Shown one piece after another: positions 17,653-26,972 of a stretch of DNA of 64,000 nucleotides. Below the pieces are notes generated by a model. The model was given only the letters and a program-made list of their open reading frames with translations, had not been told where the DNA came from and ran no database searches. How positions within the stretch are numbered: position 1 is the stretch's first letter; every line of letters begins with the position of its first letter. Made by a program: the position numbers and the translations under genes. Source of the stretch: Clostridium fungisolvens (lineage in GTDB: Bacteria; Bacillota; Clostridia; Clostridiales; Clostridiaceae); assembly GCF_014193895.1 (NCBI RefSeq), contig NZ_BLZR01000001.1:1612001-1676000 (forward strand), given 5' to 3'.

Positions 17653-17678
17653 TTAAGGCTGGCTTACGCCAGTCTTAA
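17653..17678 (+). other. Stem-loop between pstS and pstC
   Basis: TTAAGGCTGGC (17653-17663), TTAC loop, GCCAGTCTTAA (17668-17678): an 11-bp stem with one G-U pair and no T-tract. A hairpin like this after pstS commonly stabilises the upstream message or attenuates the downstream genes, giving more PstS than permease. Confidence 0.7.
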
Positions 17679-17827
17679 GGTGTTTGAAGATGTATTGAAA
17701 GTGCTAAGACTCCTATGAATTAACAGTAGGAAATTAGTAAATAAAGTTCGTTCTAATAAACATAATGATATATTTCAAATCGTTATATATGATGATACTC
17801 AACAATAAATATTATGAGGGAAGAGTT

Positions 17828-18718
17828 ATGGAAAAAAGAAGTTTTTGGCAAAAATTAAAATCTGAATATATTGGCAAAGGTTTTGCAGTGTTTTGTGGAC
17901 TTTTAATAGTGGTATTGACTCTATCCATTATATTTTTTATAGCGTCAAAAGGATTAAGTTTGTTCACAAAAGATAGATATTCTATATTTAAATTCTTATT
18001 TAGTACAGAATGGACACCAAATGCAGATTCACCTCAATTTGGTGCTCTAACTTTAATAGCAGGATCAACAGCAGTTGCTATAGGTTCAGTAATAGTGAGC
18101 ACACCAATTGCTATATCTCTTGCAATTTTTATGAATATGATATCTACAAAGTATGGTAAAAGAGTTCTTCAGCCAGCTTTAGAACTTTTCGTTGGTATAC
18201 CATCTGTTGTATATGGGTGGATTGGCTTAAGTGTACTTGTACCAATAATAAGAAATAACTTTCATGGTGACGGATCAAGTCTTTTAGCAGGTATTTTGGT
18301 GTTAAGTGTAATGATTCTTCCAACCATTGCATCACTTTCATCTGATGCCATAAGGACTATACCTAATGATTATATCGAAGCAGCTTATGGATTGGGATCA
18401 ACAAGATGGCAAACCATATACAAAGTTGTTGTTCCAGCTGCAAAAAGCGGAGTTCTTACTGCGGTAGTACTTGGTCTTGCTAGAGCTTTTGGTGAAGCTC
18501 TTGCAGTTCAAATGGTTATCGGAAATACATTAAAGCTTCCAACAAATCTTCTTCAATCAACAACTACGCTTACAAGCGTACTTACAATGGATATGGCAAA
18601 TACAGCTTTTGGATCTGAGTGGAATAATGCTTTATGGTCATTAGCTTTAATGCTTTTAATAATATCCTTTATATTTATAGTTATAGTTAGAAAAATAGGA
18701 AGAAGAGGTGAAGCATAA
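17828..18718 (+). CDS. pstC: Phosphate ABC transporter permease PstC
   Basis: 296-residue inner-membrane permease with six predicted membrane segments. The EAA loop includes EAAYGLGSTRWQTIYKVVVPAAKSG (in two parts EAAYGLGSTRWQ and KVVVPAAKSG). The ATG at 17828 after GAGGGAAGAG is chosen. An upstream ATG (17765) lacks a ribosome binding site. The stop overlaps the pstA start (TAATG). Confidence 0.95.
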   Translation: MEKRSFWQKLKSEYIGKGFAVFCGLLIVVLTLSIIFFIASKGLSLFTKDRYSIFKFLFSTEWTPNADSPQFGALTLIAGSTAVAIGSVIVSTPIAISLAIFMNMISTKYGKRVLQPALELFVGIPSVVYGWIGLSVLVPIIRNNFHGDGSSLLAGILVLSVMILPTIASLSSDAIRTIPNDYIEAAYGLGSTRWQTIYKVVVPAAKSGVLTAVVLGLARAFGEALAVQMVIGNTLKLPTNLLQSTTTLTSVLTMDMANTAFGSEWNNALWSLALMLLIISFIFIVIVRKIGRRGEA

Positions 18719-19617
18719 TGAAGGCAAAAACTGCAGATAAAATAGCTACTTCAATACTTTATATAATCTCTGTATCAATTGTTTTGCTTTTAATATCCTT
18801 CTTAGGTTATATTTTATATAAGGGTGCCGGAATGATAAGTTTCAATTTCCTATTCGGTCAGCCTAAAAATGGAGCAGCAGGCGGTGGCATTGGACCACAG
18901 CTATTTAACTCCTTTTACATGTTAATAGTATCTCTTATAATTACCGTTCCTATTGGACTAGGTGCTGGTATTTATCTTTCAGAATATGCAGGGCAAGGAA
19001 GATTCGTTAATTTCTTAAGACTATGTATAGAGACGATGTCTTCACTTCCTTCGATTGTTGTTGGACTTTTTGGTCTTTTAGTATTTGTTACTCTCGCAGG
19101 ATGGAAGTATTCTGTTTTAGCTGGTGCTTTATCAGTTAGTATATTAAACCTCCCATCTATGACAAGAGTAAGTGAAAATGCAATAAGAGAAGCGTCAAAA
19201 AAAGTAAAAGAGGCAAGTGTTGGGCTGGGGGCAACAAGATTTCAAACTATAAGAAAGATAACTCTTCCTTATGCTATGCCGCAAATACTAACCGGAATCA
19301 TATTAGCAGCAGGAAGAATTTTTGGTGAAGCAGCAGCTTTCTTATATACAGCAGGCATGAGTGCACCTTTATTTAAATTTGGTAGATTTTCGCTTTTTGG
19401 TATGAGTTCTGCTGATAAGATGTCTGCATATGACGTATTCAGACCTGCAGAAACATTAGCAGTTCATATATGGAAACTTAAATCAGAAGGTTCAGTGCCA
19501 GATGCTACTCAAATTGCAAATGGTGCTTCAGCAGTTTTAATAATAATGGTGCTTTTATTTAATATAATTTCAAGATTAGTAGGTAATGCACTTTATAAGT
19601 CTTATAGTGGTAAGTAG
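18718..19617 (+). CDS. pstA: Phosphate ABC transporter permease PstA
   Basis: 299-residue second permease subunit, six predicted membrane segments. The EAA motif reads EASVGLGATRFQTIRKITLP. It overlaps the pstC stop by one base, implying translational coupling, and is followed 11 nt later by pstB. Confidence 0.95.
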   Translation: MKAKTADKIATSILYIISVSIVLLLISFLGYILYKGAGMISFNFLFGQPKNGAAGGGIGPQLFNSFYMLIVSLIITVPIGLGAGIYLSEYAGQGRFVNFLRLCIETMSSLPSIVVGLFGLLVFVTLAGWKYSVLAGALSVSILNLPSMTRVSENAIREASKKVKEASVGLGATRFQTIRKITLPYAMPQILTGIILAAGRIFGEAAAFLYTAGMSAPLFKFGRFSLFGMSSADKMSAYDVFRPAETLAVHIWKLKSEGSVPDATQIANGASAVLIIMVLLFNIISRLVGNALYKSYSGK

Positions 19618-19628
19618 GAGGATATAAC

Positions 19629-20378
19629 ATGTCAATAATTTCAACGAATAATTTAAATTTATATTATGGAAATAATCATGCACTTAAGGGCATAAGCCTT
19701 GATATAGAACCAAATACAGTAACTGCACTTATTGGACCTTCTGGTTGCGGTAAGTCAACTTTCTTAAGAACCTTGAATAGGATGAATGATCTTATAGATT
19801 CTGTTAGAATAGAAGGAGATGTATTCTTCGAAGGCAGAAATATTTATAATGATTTTGATGAAATTGAACTTAGAAAGAGGGTAGGAATGGTTTTCCAAAG
19901 ACCAAACCCATTCCCAATGTCAATCTATGATAATATAGCCTATGGACCAAGAATTCATGGGATAAAGAATAAAGCTAAGTTAGATGAAATAATTGAGAAA
20001 AGTCTTAGAGGAGCTGCTCTATGGGATGAGGTTAAGGATAGATTAAAGAAAAGTGCTTTAGGGCTTTCAGGTGGTCAACAACAAAGACTTTGTATAGCAA
20101 GAACTCTTGCAGTAGAACCAGAAGTTCTTTTAATGGATGAACCAACTTCTGCACTTGATCCTATCTCAACGAATAAAATAGAAGAACTAATGGATACACT
20201 AAAAAAGACATATACTGTTATAATCGTAACTCATAATATGCAGCAGGCAGGAAGAATTGCGGATAATACAGCGTTTTTCTTAACAGGAGAAGTTGTAGAA
20301 TACGGAAAAACAGATGATATATTCTATAAGCCAAGAGATAAGAGAACAGAAGATTATATAACAGGTAGATTCGGTTAA
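19629..20378 (+). CDS. pstB: Phosphate ABC transporter ATP-binding protein PstB
   Basis: 249-residue ATPase. Walker A GPSGCGKST (about 37), the PstB-typical LNRMNDL, Q-loop FQRPNPFPMS, signature LSGGQQQRLCIARTLA (about 148), Walker B LLMDEPTSALDP. TAGGAGG precedes the ATG. Confidence 0.97.
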   Translation: MSIISTNNLNLYYGNNHALKGISLDIEPNTVTALIGPSGCGKSTFLRTLNRMNDLIDSVRIEGDVFFEGRNIYNDFDEIELRKRVGMVFQRPNPFPMSIYDNIAYGPRIHGIKNKAKLDEIIEKSLRGAALWDEVKDRLKKSALGLSGGQQQRLCIARTLAVEPEVLLMDEPTSALDPISTNKIEELMDTLKKTYTVIIVTHNMQQAGRIADNTAFFLTGEVVEYGKTDDIFYKPRDKRTEDYITGRFG

Positions 20379-20401
20379 AATTACTTTATGAGGTGATATA
20401 A

Positions 20402-21058
20402 ATGACAAGAACATCTTTCGATTATGGTTTACAGCTTTTACATGATGACTTAGTAAAAATGGGAAGCATTGTAGAAAAACAAATACATGGTTCAGTTGAA
20501 TCTTTAGTGAATCAGGATGTGGAATTAGCTGAGAGAATAATAAAAGGCGACGATTTAGTAGATGATCTTCAAAGAGAAATTGAAGACAAGTGTATAAAGT
20601 TAATTGGTAGGGAGCAGCCTCTAGCAAAAGATTTGAGAAATATCTTTACAACTACTAAGATAGTTACAGATCTTGAAAGAATGGCTGACCATGCAGTTGA
20701 TATAGCAAAGATAACAAGAAGACTTAAAGATGAAAAGTATATTAAAAAGCTAATAGATATACCAAAGATAGCCACAGTCGTACAAGAAATGATTAAGCTT
20801 TCTATAGATGCTTATATAGAAGGAGATTCTGATAAAGCTTATGAGATTTGTAAGATGGATGATGAAGTAGATGCTGTGTATAAGAAAGTATTTACTGAAC
20901 TTCTAGCATATATGAACTCTCATCACGAAACAGTGACTCAAGCAAGTCAATTGTTATTCGTATGCAAATACTTAGAAAGAATAGCAGATCATGTTACTAA
21001 TATATGTGAATGGACTATCTATCTAGTTACTGGAAACTTTGTTGACCTTAATGAATAA
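20402..21058 (+). CDS. phoU: Phosphate-specific transport system accessory protein PhoU
   Basis: 218 residues, two three-helix PhoU repeats. The metal-binding repeats read LERMADHAVDIAKI (about 95) and LERIADHVTNICEW (about 197). PhoU links Pst activity to PhoR and represses the regulon when phosphate is plentiful. Last gene of the operon. Confidence 0.95.
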   Translation: MTRTSFDYGLQLLHDDLVKMGSIVEKQIHGSVESLVNQDVELAERIIKGDDLVDDLQREIEDKCIKLIGREQPLAKDLRNIFTTTKIVTDLERMADHAVDIAKITRRLKDEKYIKKLIDIPKIATVVQEMIKLSIDAYIEGDSDKAYEICKMDDEVDAVYKKVFTELLAYMNSHHETVTQASQLLFVCKYLERIADHVTNICEWTIYLVTGNFVDLNE

Positions 21059-21219
21059 TTAAGTAAGATTTATAAGTCATTAATCAAAGAGCAATGTCAA
21101 ATTATTTATAATGTGTGCACTTTTTAAATGTATAAATTAGTAGCTTAATTTTAATTTATGTAGTTAACAACTTAACTATGGTGAATAGGGTATTTAATAA
21201 ATATATCTTTATTAAATAT

Positions 21220-21261
21220 AAAAATAGCTTGGAATCCTTGGGGATATTCGAGCTATTTTTT
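21220..21261 (+). terminator. Intrinsic terminator downstream of phoU
   Basis: AAAAATAGCT with GAAT pairs with ATTC and AGCTATTTTT across a short loop, ending in six T. It lies about 160 bp after phoU. Repeat copy C begins at its T-tract. Confidence 0.7.
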
Positions 21262-21263
21262 AC

Positions 21264-21475
21264 TGTAAAGAAAAGTGTAATATTTTTATGTCGATTAAAC
21301 CTATATATTTTAATGCTTTCAGAAGCTTTTTATGGCTATACAGTAAAAAATAAAATTTATGCGCCTGCCAAATTTTCCTCATATTCATTCGGAAAGGCAG
21401 ATGCGCAAAAAAGTTCACTGAAGAAGAGCCCTTCAGCGACTTTTTTACTGTAAAGAAAAGTGTAATATTTTTTAT
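21264..21475 (+). repeat. Terminator-linked repeat, complete copy C plus start of a second unit
   Basis: A complete 185-bp unit occupies 21264-21448. It starts TGTAAAGAAAAG after TTTTTTAC. TACAGTAAAAAAT near 21337 mirrors ATTTTTTACTGTA at the left junction. A hairpin GCGCCTGCC...GGCAGATGCGC follows at 21361-21405, and a terminal hairpin CTGAAG...CTTCAG ends in TTTTTTAC at 21448. A second unit then begins TGTAAAGAAAAGTGTAATAT and stops near 21475. The remaining gap to 21620 shows nothing clear. Confidence 0.85.
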
Positions 21476-21647
21476 ATAGTATATAACTTACTATAAAAAT
21501 GGACAAAATTTATAGTGAATACGATTTTTATCCTATAAATATTAGATATTTAGAGTCACATGAAACTGTGCATAAAGCGTTAATTGTTGACTACTAAGGG
21601 CTAATAGGGTATATTACATATTGAAGTATTTTTCAGGAGTGAAAAAA

Positions 21648-22982
21648 ATGAAAAACAAAATTGCGAAGATTCTTCCTGGCGGAATAGCAGAAGAATTAGG
21701 AATTGAAGTTGGAGATTATTTAATTTCTATAAATGAAACAGAAGTAAATGACGTTATAGACTATAAGTTTTTGATGGCAGAGGAATACTTAGATGTAGAA
21801 GTAGAAAAACCAGACGGTGAAGTTTGGGTTTATGAGATAGAGAAAGAATATGATGAAGACTTAGGAGTAGAGTTTGAGGCTTCTATAATGGATAAGGCAA
21901 TAAGCTGTTCCAATAAATGCATATTCTGTTTTATAGATCAATTACCTACGGGTATGAGAGATACTTTATATTTTAAAGATGATGACTCAAGACTTTCTTT
22001 TCTTCAGGGTAACTTTGTAACCTTAACAAATATGAAGGACTGTGACATAGATAGAATAATAAGATACAGAATAAGTCCTATTAATGTATCAGTACATACA
22101 ACAAATCCAGATCTTAGAGTTAAGATGTTAAATAACAGATTTGCAGGTAATGTTTATGACAGGCTTAAGAGACTAGCAGAGGCTGGTATAGAAATGAATG
22201 CTCAAATAGTAGTTGTACCAGGTGTTAACAATGGAGAAGAGCTTCAAAGGACAGTTTTAGACTTATATAAGCTGCACCCTTCTATTCAAAATATAGCTGC
22301 AGTTCCAATAGGCATAACTAAACATAGAGAAGGACTTGCAAAATTAGATATTTTTGATGGTGACAGTGCAAGAAAAGAAATTGAGCTGGTAGAGAAGCTA
22401 CAAGAGAAGTTCATGAAAGAAATAGGTTCACCTTTTGTGAGACTATCTGACGAGTTTTATGTTTTAAGTAATTATGACATACCTGATGAAGATTTCTATG
22501 ATGGATATCATCAGATAGAAGATGGTGTAGGCGTTATAAGAATGCTTAGAAATACCATCGAAAGAGATATATCAGAACTAAAAGACGATATAAAGGGCCA
22601 TTTCGCTATTGCTACAGGTGTTTCTGCCTATGATGAAGTAAAAAAAGTAGCAGATAGCATTATGAATAAAAACAATAATATAAAAATTGATGTTTATAAA
22701 GTAATAAATCATTTCTTTGGAGAAACTATTACAGTAAATGGACTTTTAACTGGTAAAGATATTATAAATCAGCTAAAAGAAAACCTTGAAGCACCATACC
22801 TTATAATGGCTGATAACATGTTCAGAAAAGGGTATGAGTTAGGTGATTCTAAGGATAAGATAATGCTTGATGATCTAAAGATAAAAGATGTTGAAGAGCA
22901 GCTAGATGTGAAAGTCATTGTATGTGATTACACTGGAGAAGACTTGATACAAATTATAAACACATATTGTGAGGAGGAATAA
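21648..22982 (+). CDS. DUF512 protein with PDZ-like domain and radical-SAM-type cysteines
   Basis: 444 residues. A PDZ-like domain (about 1-60, ILPGGIAEELGIEVGDYLIS) precedes CSNKCIFCFIDQLP (about 83-96), a CxxxCxxC motif typical of a 4Fe-4S radical SAM site, then the DUF512 domain. Function unknown. The family sits next to der in many clostridia. The ATG at 21648 follows CAGGAG. A TTG nine codons upstream is unlikely. The gap to der is 2 nt. Confidence 0.88.
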   Translation: MKNKIAKILPGGIAEELGIEVGDYLISINETEVNDVIDYKFLMAEEYLDVEVEKPDGEVWVYEIEKEYDEDLGVEFEASIMDKAISCSNKCIFCFIDQLPTGMRDTLYFKDDDSRLSFLQGNFVTLTNMKDCDIDRIIRYRISPINVSVHTTNPDLRVKMLNNRFAGNVYDRLKRLAEAGIEMNAQIVVVPGVNNGEELQRTVLDLYKLHPSIQNIAAVPIGITKHREGLAKLDIFDGDSARKEIELVEKLQEKFMKEIGSPFVRLSDEFYVLSNYDIPDEDFYDGYHQIEDGVGVIRMLRNTIERDISELKDDIKGHFAIATGVSAYDEVKKVADSIMNKNNNIKIDVYKVINHFFGETITVNGLLTGKDIINQLKENLEAPYLIMADNMFRKGYELGDSKDKIMLDDLKIKDVEEQLDVKVIVCDYTGEDLIQIINTYCEEE

Positions 22983-22984
22983 AC

Positions 22985-24301
22985 ATGGGAAAACCAATAG
23001 TTGCTATAGTTGGACGTCCAAATGTAGGAAAATCTACATTGTTTAATAAATTGGCAGGAAAAAGAATATCTATAGTACAGGATACACCAGGAGTTACTAG
23101 AGATAGAGTTTATGCAGAGGCTGAGTGGTTAAACTACAAATTTACTATGATAGATACAGGTGGTATTGAGCCAGAAAGTGAAGATATTATAGTAAAACAA
23201 ATGAGAAGACAGGCACAAATAGCTATTGAAACTGCAGATGTTATAGTGTTTATCGTTGATGGTAAGGAAGGACTTACAGCAGCAGATAAAGAAGTTTCTC
23301 AAATGCTTAGAAAGAGTAAAAAACCTGTTGTACTTGTTGTAAATAAGATAGATAACTTAAAAGATGAAGCTAATGCTTATGAGTTCTATAATTTAGGTAT
23401 AGGTGATCCTATAACAATATCAGCAACTCAAGGTCTTGCACTAGGAGATATGCTTGACAGAGTAGTAGAACACTTCAAAGAACTTGGAACTGATGACGAA
23501 GAAGATGAATATGTAAGAATAGCTATGGTTGGTAAACCAAACGTAGGTAAGTCATCACTTATCAATAAGCTTTTAGGTGAAGATAGAGTAATAGTAAGTG
23601 ATGTTCCAGGTACTACTAGAGATTCTATAGATAGTTACCTTGAAACAGATGAAGGTAAGTTTATACTTATAGATACTGCTGGTCTTAGAAGAAAAAGTAA
23701 GGTTAAAGAAGAAATTGAAAAGTATAGTGTAATAAGAACTTACGCTTCAATTGAAAGAGCAGATGTAGTTATACTTATGCTTGATGCTCAAGAAGGTGTT
23801 ACTGATCAAGATGAAAAAATTATAGGTTTTGCTCATGAAATGAATAAAGCTATAATGGTTATAGTAAATAAGTGGGATTTGATTGAAAAAGACGATAAGA
23901 CAATGAATACTTATCTAAAAGATCTTCAATCAAACTTAAAGTTCTTATCCTACTCACCTTTCTTATTCATATCAGCATTAACTGGTCAAAGAGTACATAA
24001 GGTGCTAGAGATGGCTAAGGGCTGTTATGATAACTACTCAAAGAGAATATCAACTGGTATACTTAATGAGGTTATAAATAAAGCGGTACTTATGAAAGAA
24101 CCACCAGTAGTTGGACTTAAGAGACTTAAGATATACTATGCAACTCAAGTTGCAAACAAACCACCTAAATTTATATTCTTTGTAAATGACAGCAATGCTT
24201 TACATTTTTCTTACGGAAGATATCTTGAAAATCAGCTAAGAGAAAGCTTTGATTTTAAAGGAACAGGATTAGAAATAGAGTATAGAGAAAGGAAGGAATA
24301 A
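22985..24301 (+). CDS. der: Ribosome-associated GTPase Der (EngA)
   Basis: 438 residues with two tandem GTPase domains and a C-terminal KH-like domain. G1 motifs are GRPNVGKST (about 10) and GKPNVGKSS (about 185). DTGG and DTAG, NKID and NKWD complete the two sets. Needed for 50S subunit maturation. GAGGAGG overlaps the upstream stop, so it is translated from the DUF512 message. Confidence 0.97.
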   Translation: MGKPIVAIVGRPNVGKSTLFNKLAGKRISIVQDTPGVTRDRVYAEAEWLNYKFTMIDTGGIEPESEDIIVKQMRRQAQIAIETADVIVFIVDGKEGLTAADKEVSQMLRKSKKPVVLVVNKIDNLKDEANAYEFYNLGIGDPITISATQGLALGDMLDRVVEHFKELGTDDEEDEYVRIAMVGKPNVGKSSLINKLLGEDRVIVSDVPGTTRDSIDSYLETDEGKFILIDTAGLRRKSKVKEEIEKYSVIRTYASIERADVVILMLDAQEGVTDQDEKIIGFAHEMNKAIMVIVNKWDLIEKDDKTMNTYLKDLQSNLKFLSYSPFLFISALTGQRVHKVLEMAKGCYDNYSKRISTGILNEVINKAVLMKEPPVVGLKRLKIYYATQVANKPPKFIFFVNDSNALHFSYGRYLENQLRESFDFKGTGLEIEYRERKE

Positions 24302-24305
24302 AAGT

Positions 24306-25301
24306 ATGAATAAGGTGACTTTTTTAGGAGGAGGAAGCTTTGGAACAGCTTTATCAATTCTTCTAGCCAAAAAGGGTGTAACGGTGTCTATTTGGGACAG
24401 AGATAAAGAGGTTGTTGATGAGATAAACAACAAAAGAACAAATGATAGATACATTAAGGAGTTGCACATTCCTGAAAATGTCACTGCCTATTACGATTTA
24501 GAGGAAGCACTTAAGGATACAGGATGCTTAGTGCTTGCAGTACCTTCCCATGTAATAAGAAATGCTTGCAAATCACTTAAAGGAAAACTTCCAGAGGATA
24601 TAGTGGTTGTAAGTATAGCTAAAGGGATTGAGGAAGGTACTGATTTAAGATTATCAGAAGTAATAGAGCAGGAGCTTAATAATCCAATAGTAGTTTTATC
24701 TGGACCTTCTCACGCAGAAGAAGTTGCCTTACAATACCCAACTACTTTAGTTGCAAGTTCTAAAGATATGTCAGCTGCTGAAAAAGTTCAGGATTTATTT
24801 ATGGCTCCTCATCTTAGAATATATACCAATGATGATCTTGTTGGTGTGGAAATAGGTGGGGCAGTGAAAAATATTATAGCTTTAGCAGCTGGAGTTTGTG
24901 ATGGTATAGGTTACGGAGATAACGCTAAAGCGGCGCTTATGACTAGAGGTATGATGGAGATAAGCAAAATAGGTTTTAAACTTGGCGGAAAGATGGAAAC
25001 TTTCTTCGGACTGACAGGGATGGGCGATCTTATTGTAACTTGTACAAGTATGCACTCTAGAAATAGAAGGGCTGGAATACTAATTGGTCAAGGTAAGAGC
25101 CTTGCTGAAGCAGAAAAAGAAGTAGGAATGGTTGTTGAAGGAGTTAAAGCCTGCAGAGCTTTCTACGAATTAAAAGAAAAACTTGATGTTGATATGCCAA
25201 TTACTGATATTCTTCACAGAATACTTTTTGATGGGTTAAGCCCAAATGAAGCAGTTAGTGGACTTATGGAAAGAGATAAGAAATCAGAAAAATATCAGTA
25301 A
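24306..25301 (+). CDS. gpsA: Glycerol-3-phosphate dehydrogenase (NAD(P)+) GpsA
   Basis: 331-residue cytosolic enzyme reducing dihydroxyacetone phosphate to sn-glycerol 3-phosphate for phospholipids. The Rossmann motif GGGSFGTALS begins at about 7, LSGPSHAEEV lies near 138, and the catalytic Lys is in GGAVKNIIALAAG (about 188). It starts 4 nt after der. plsY, which often sits between der and gpsA in clostridia, is absent here. Confidence 0.96.
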   Translation: MNKVTFLGGGSFGTALSILLAKKGVTVSIWDRDKEVVDEINNKRTNDRYIKELHIPENVTAYYDLEEALKDTGCLVLAVPSHVIRNACKSLKGKLPEDIVVVSIAKGIEEGTDLRLSEVIEQELNNPIVVLSGPSHAEEVALQYPTTLVASSKDMSAAEKVQDLFMAPHLRIYTNDDLVGVEIGGAVKNIIALAAGVCDGIGYGDNAKAALMTRGMMEISKIGFKLGGKMETFFGLTGMGDLIVTCTSMHSRNRRAGILIGQGKSLAEAEKEVGMVVEGVKACRAFYELKEKLDVDMPITDILHRILFDGLSPNEAVSGLMERDKKSEKYQ

Positions 25302-25317
25302 TTTATATTGATAATTT

Positions 25318-25399
25318 AAAGACTTGCATTTAACCTAGGCTACAGATAGTGATATTTGTAGGTGTAATCAGGAGGTTGAGGCAAGTCTTTTTATTTTTT
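25318..25399 (+). terminator. Multi-stem terminator structure between gpsA and ytaF
   Basis: A 10-bp outer stem (AAAGACTTGC 25318-25327 with GCAAGTCTTT 25381-25390) closes a nested stem (AACCT 25332-25336 with AGGTT 25373-25377) and an apical stem (CTACA 25340-25344 with TGTAG 25357-25361), then TTATTTTTT. It ends gpsA transcription and, read on the other strand, could end ytaF. The nested internal loops are unusual for a plain terminator. Confidence 0.75.
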
Positions 25400-25406
25400 G
25401 AAAGTG

Positions 25407-26021
25407 TTAATTTATAAATTCAATTATGCCTAGTACTATAAGTAATATTCCGGATACTAGTGGAGCGTATTTTCCCAGAAGCTTTCCTATTACATTGCTA
25501 CCTAATGCTTGCCCAAACATTATAGTAACAATACTTAGTATGAAGGTTAAGACAGTTGTTAAAGGGATACTTACACCTGTTATACTAGCTGCTATGCCTG
25601 TACCTAAATTATTAAAGGTTAACCCTAGAGCAACAAGAAAAGATTCTTTGGTACTTATGTCACCAGATTTATCGGTATCAGACTTTTCTGCATACTCTAC
25701 CATGTCTTTAATATCTTTTAAAGCCAAATCTTTTATATTAACATTATTTAAAAATTTTCTTATACTTTGAATGACGAAGTATACGCCTAAAAATACTATT
25801 ATTATGGCACCCAATTTATTTGCTACAGAATTAGATAGGAATTTTGAAATGAATAATCCTACGAACATGGATAAAAAAGTTCCTGTAGTGGTAATACCAG
25901 CTATTACAAGATTATTAAAAAGACATATCTTAATTTTTTTTAAGCCATAAGCCATCCCAATTACTAGGTTATCTAGATTTGAAGATAGGCTAAAAAGTAG
26001 GGCGGATAGAAAAAATATCAT
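25407..26021 (-). CDS. ytaF: Sporulation membrane protein YtaF
   Basis: 204-residue MntP-like integral membrane protein with six predicted segments and a charged central loop (about 95-125). The N-terminus SALLFSLSSNLDNLVIGMAYG and the internal LTFNNLGTGIAAS repeat match the YtaF family (Asn/Asp-Asn-like motifs in both halves). Probably a metal-ion carrier used in sporulation; the substrate is unproven. AAAAGGAGA precedes the ATG. Confidence 0.85.
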   Translation of the reverse strand: MIFFLSALLFSLSSNLDNLVIGMAYGLKKIKICLFNNLVIAGITTTGTFLSMFVGLFISKFLSNSVANKLGAIIIVFLGVYFVIQSIRKFLNNVNIKDLALKDIKDMVEYAEKSDTDKSGDISTKESFLVALGLTFNNLGTGIAASITGVSIPLTTVLTFILSIVTIMFGQALGSNVIGKLLGKYAPLVSGILLIVLGIIEFIN

Positions 26022-26235
26022 GGATTCTCTCCTTTTTAACTATGTGTAAATTAAATATTAAAAAATGTTTTGTGAATTGTTTTACACCTTAATATATGGA
26101 ACATAAATATATATTGTGAATACAGATTATAGATCTGTTAAATTTCGGATTGAAGTAGATTGAACTATATAGTTATTAATTATATAATCAAGTAAGAGGA
26201 TAAATTGGTAAAAGGTTACTTGAAAGGAAGAAGAT

Positions 26236-26577
26236 ATGGAGTTTTTATATGATTTTTTATACTGTATTGTATCGGCCATTATATCATCAATTGTATTTTA
26301 TATAATATTTAGTGCATTAGATGAAAGTATATTGCAAGCGTTTAAACCAATTAAAAAAATAGTAAATAAGATAAAAAAAAGGGCATTTATAAAAAGTATT
26401 AGTTTTTTAATCACAATATTTCTAGCTGTTTCAATAAAAGATTTCTTTAACTTAGGTGATGTGGGATTTGGAATCATAATAGGATTTTTTATTAGTTTGA
26501 CTGATATGATTTTTAGCACTGGACTTGCAGCACCTAAAAAAGATAAGGAATTTAAGATTAGGAAGATTAAAAAATAA
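26236..26577 (+). CDS. Small membrane protein of unknown function
   Basis: 113 residues with hydrophobic segments at about 8-28, 52-68 and 75-95 and a Lys-rich C-terminal tail (FKIRKIKK). No family is recognised. GAAAGGAAG precedes the ATG. Followed by a hairpin, so it looks monocistronic. Confidence 0.6.
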   Translation: MEFLYDFLYCIVSAIISSIVFYIIFSALDESILQAFKPIKKIVNKIKKRAFIKSISFLITIFLAVSIKDFFNLGDVGFGIIIGFFISLTDMIFSTGLAAPKKDKEFKIRKIKK

Positions 26578-26615
26578 GTTTTAGTATAAGAGAGAATAAA
26601 ATAGATTATAAGTAT

Positions 26616-26672
26616 AAAGACCATGCATAATATATAGGAAATATTCCTTGATATGCATGGCCTTTACTTTTA
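26616..26672 (+). terminator. Hairpin after the small membrane protein
   Basis: AAAGACCATGCATA (26616-26629) pairs with TATGCATGGCCTTT (26652-26665) with one mismatch. The T-tract is weak. Confidence 0.55.
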
Positions 26673-26765
26673 AATATGGGCTAAAAGTTTTCTGTTTTTT
26701 TCTTCATTAAGCAATAGTATTAATATTTATTTATATTTCGAAGTATGTAAATGCTCAAGTTTTAC

Positions 26766-26972
26766 TTATTCCTCGTTATCATCAAAGGTTGCAGTAGTTT
26801 TTGAAGACCAGCTTTTATCTTTATGAAACTCTGGTATTAATGAATCGCTTCCATCACCTTCAATGTCTGAAGATTCAACAGTTAAGTTTGAAGAAGTCGA
26901 TAAGCCAAAGGAGCCAGTTGTTGATGGAGAAGTAAGTACTTTATCATGTTCACTTGATTTTGTTCTTTTCAT
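26766..26972 (-). CDS. Small Ser/Thr/Asp-rich soluble protein, unknown
   Basis: 68 residues, mainly Ser, Thr, Asp and Glu (SSNLTVESSDIEGDGSDS in the middle), starting MKRTKSSEHDKV. No membrane segment. It looks intrinsically disordered. The ATG follows TTGGAGGTGG at ideal spacing, which favours it over the overlapping plus-strand frame. Isolated between two gaps. Function unknown; the composition recalls small acidic spore or regulatory proteins, but no motif supports that. Confidence 0.5.
   Translation of the reverse strand: MKRTKSSEHDKVLTSPSTTGSFGLSTSSNLTVESSDIEGDGSDSLIPEFHKDKSWSSKTTATFDDNEE

Noticed and set aside
21178..21453. A 91-codon plus-strand open frame
   Set aside because: It runs through the terminator and repeat copy C and has no ribosome binding site. 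Its sequence is repeat-derived.
25318..25399. Known riboswitch (c-di-GMP, fluoride, manganese, preQ1, THF)
   Set aside because: None of their conserved core sequences are present as I remember them, and it lies 3' of both neighbouring genes.
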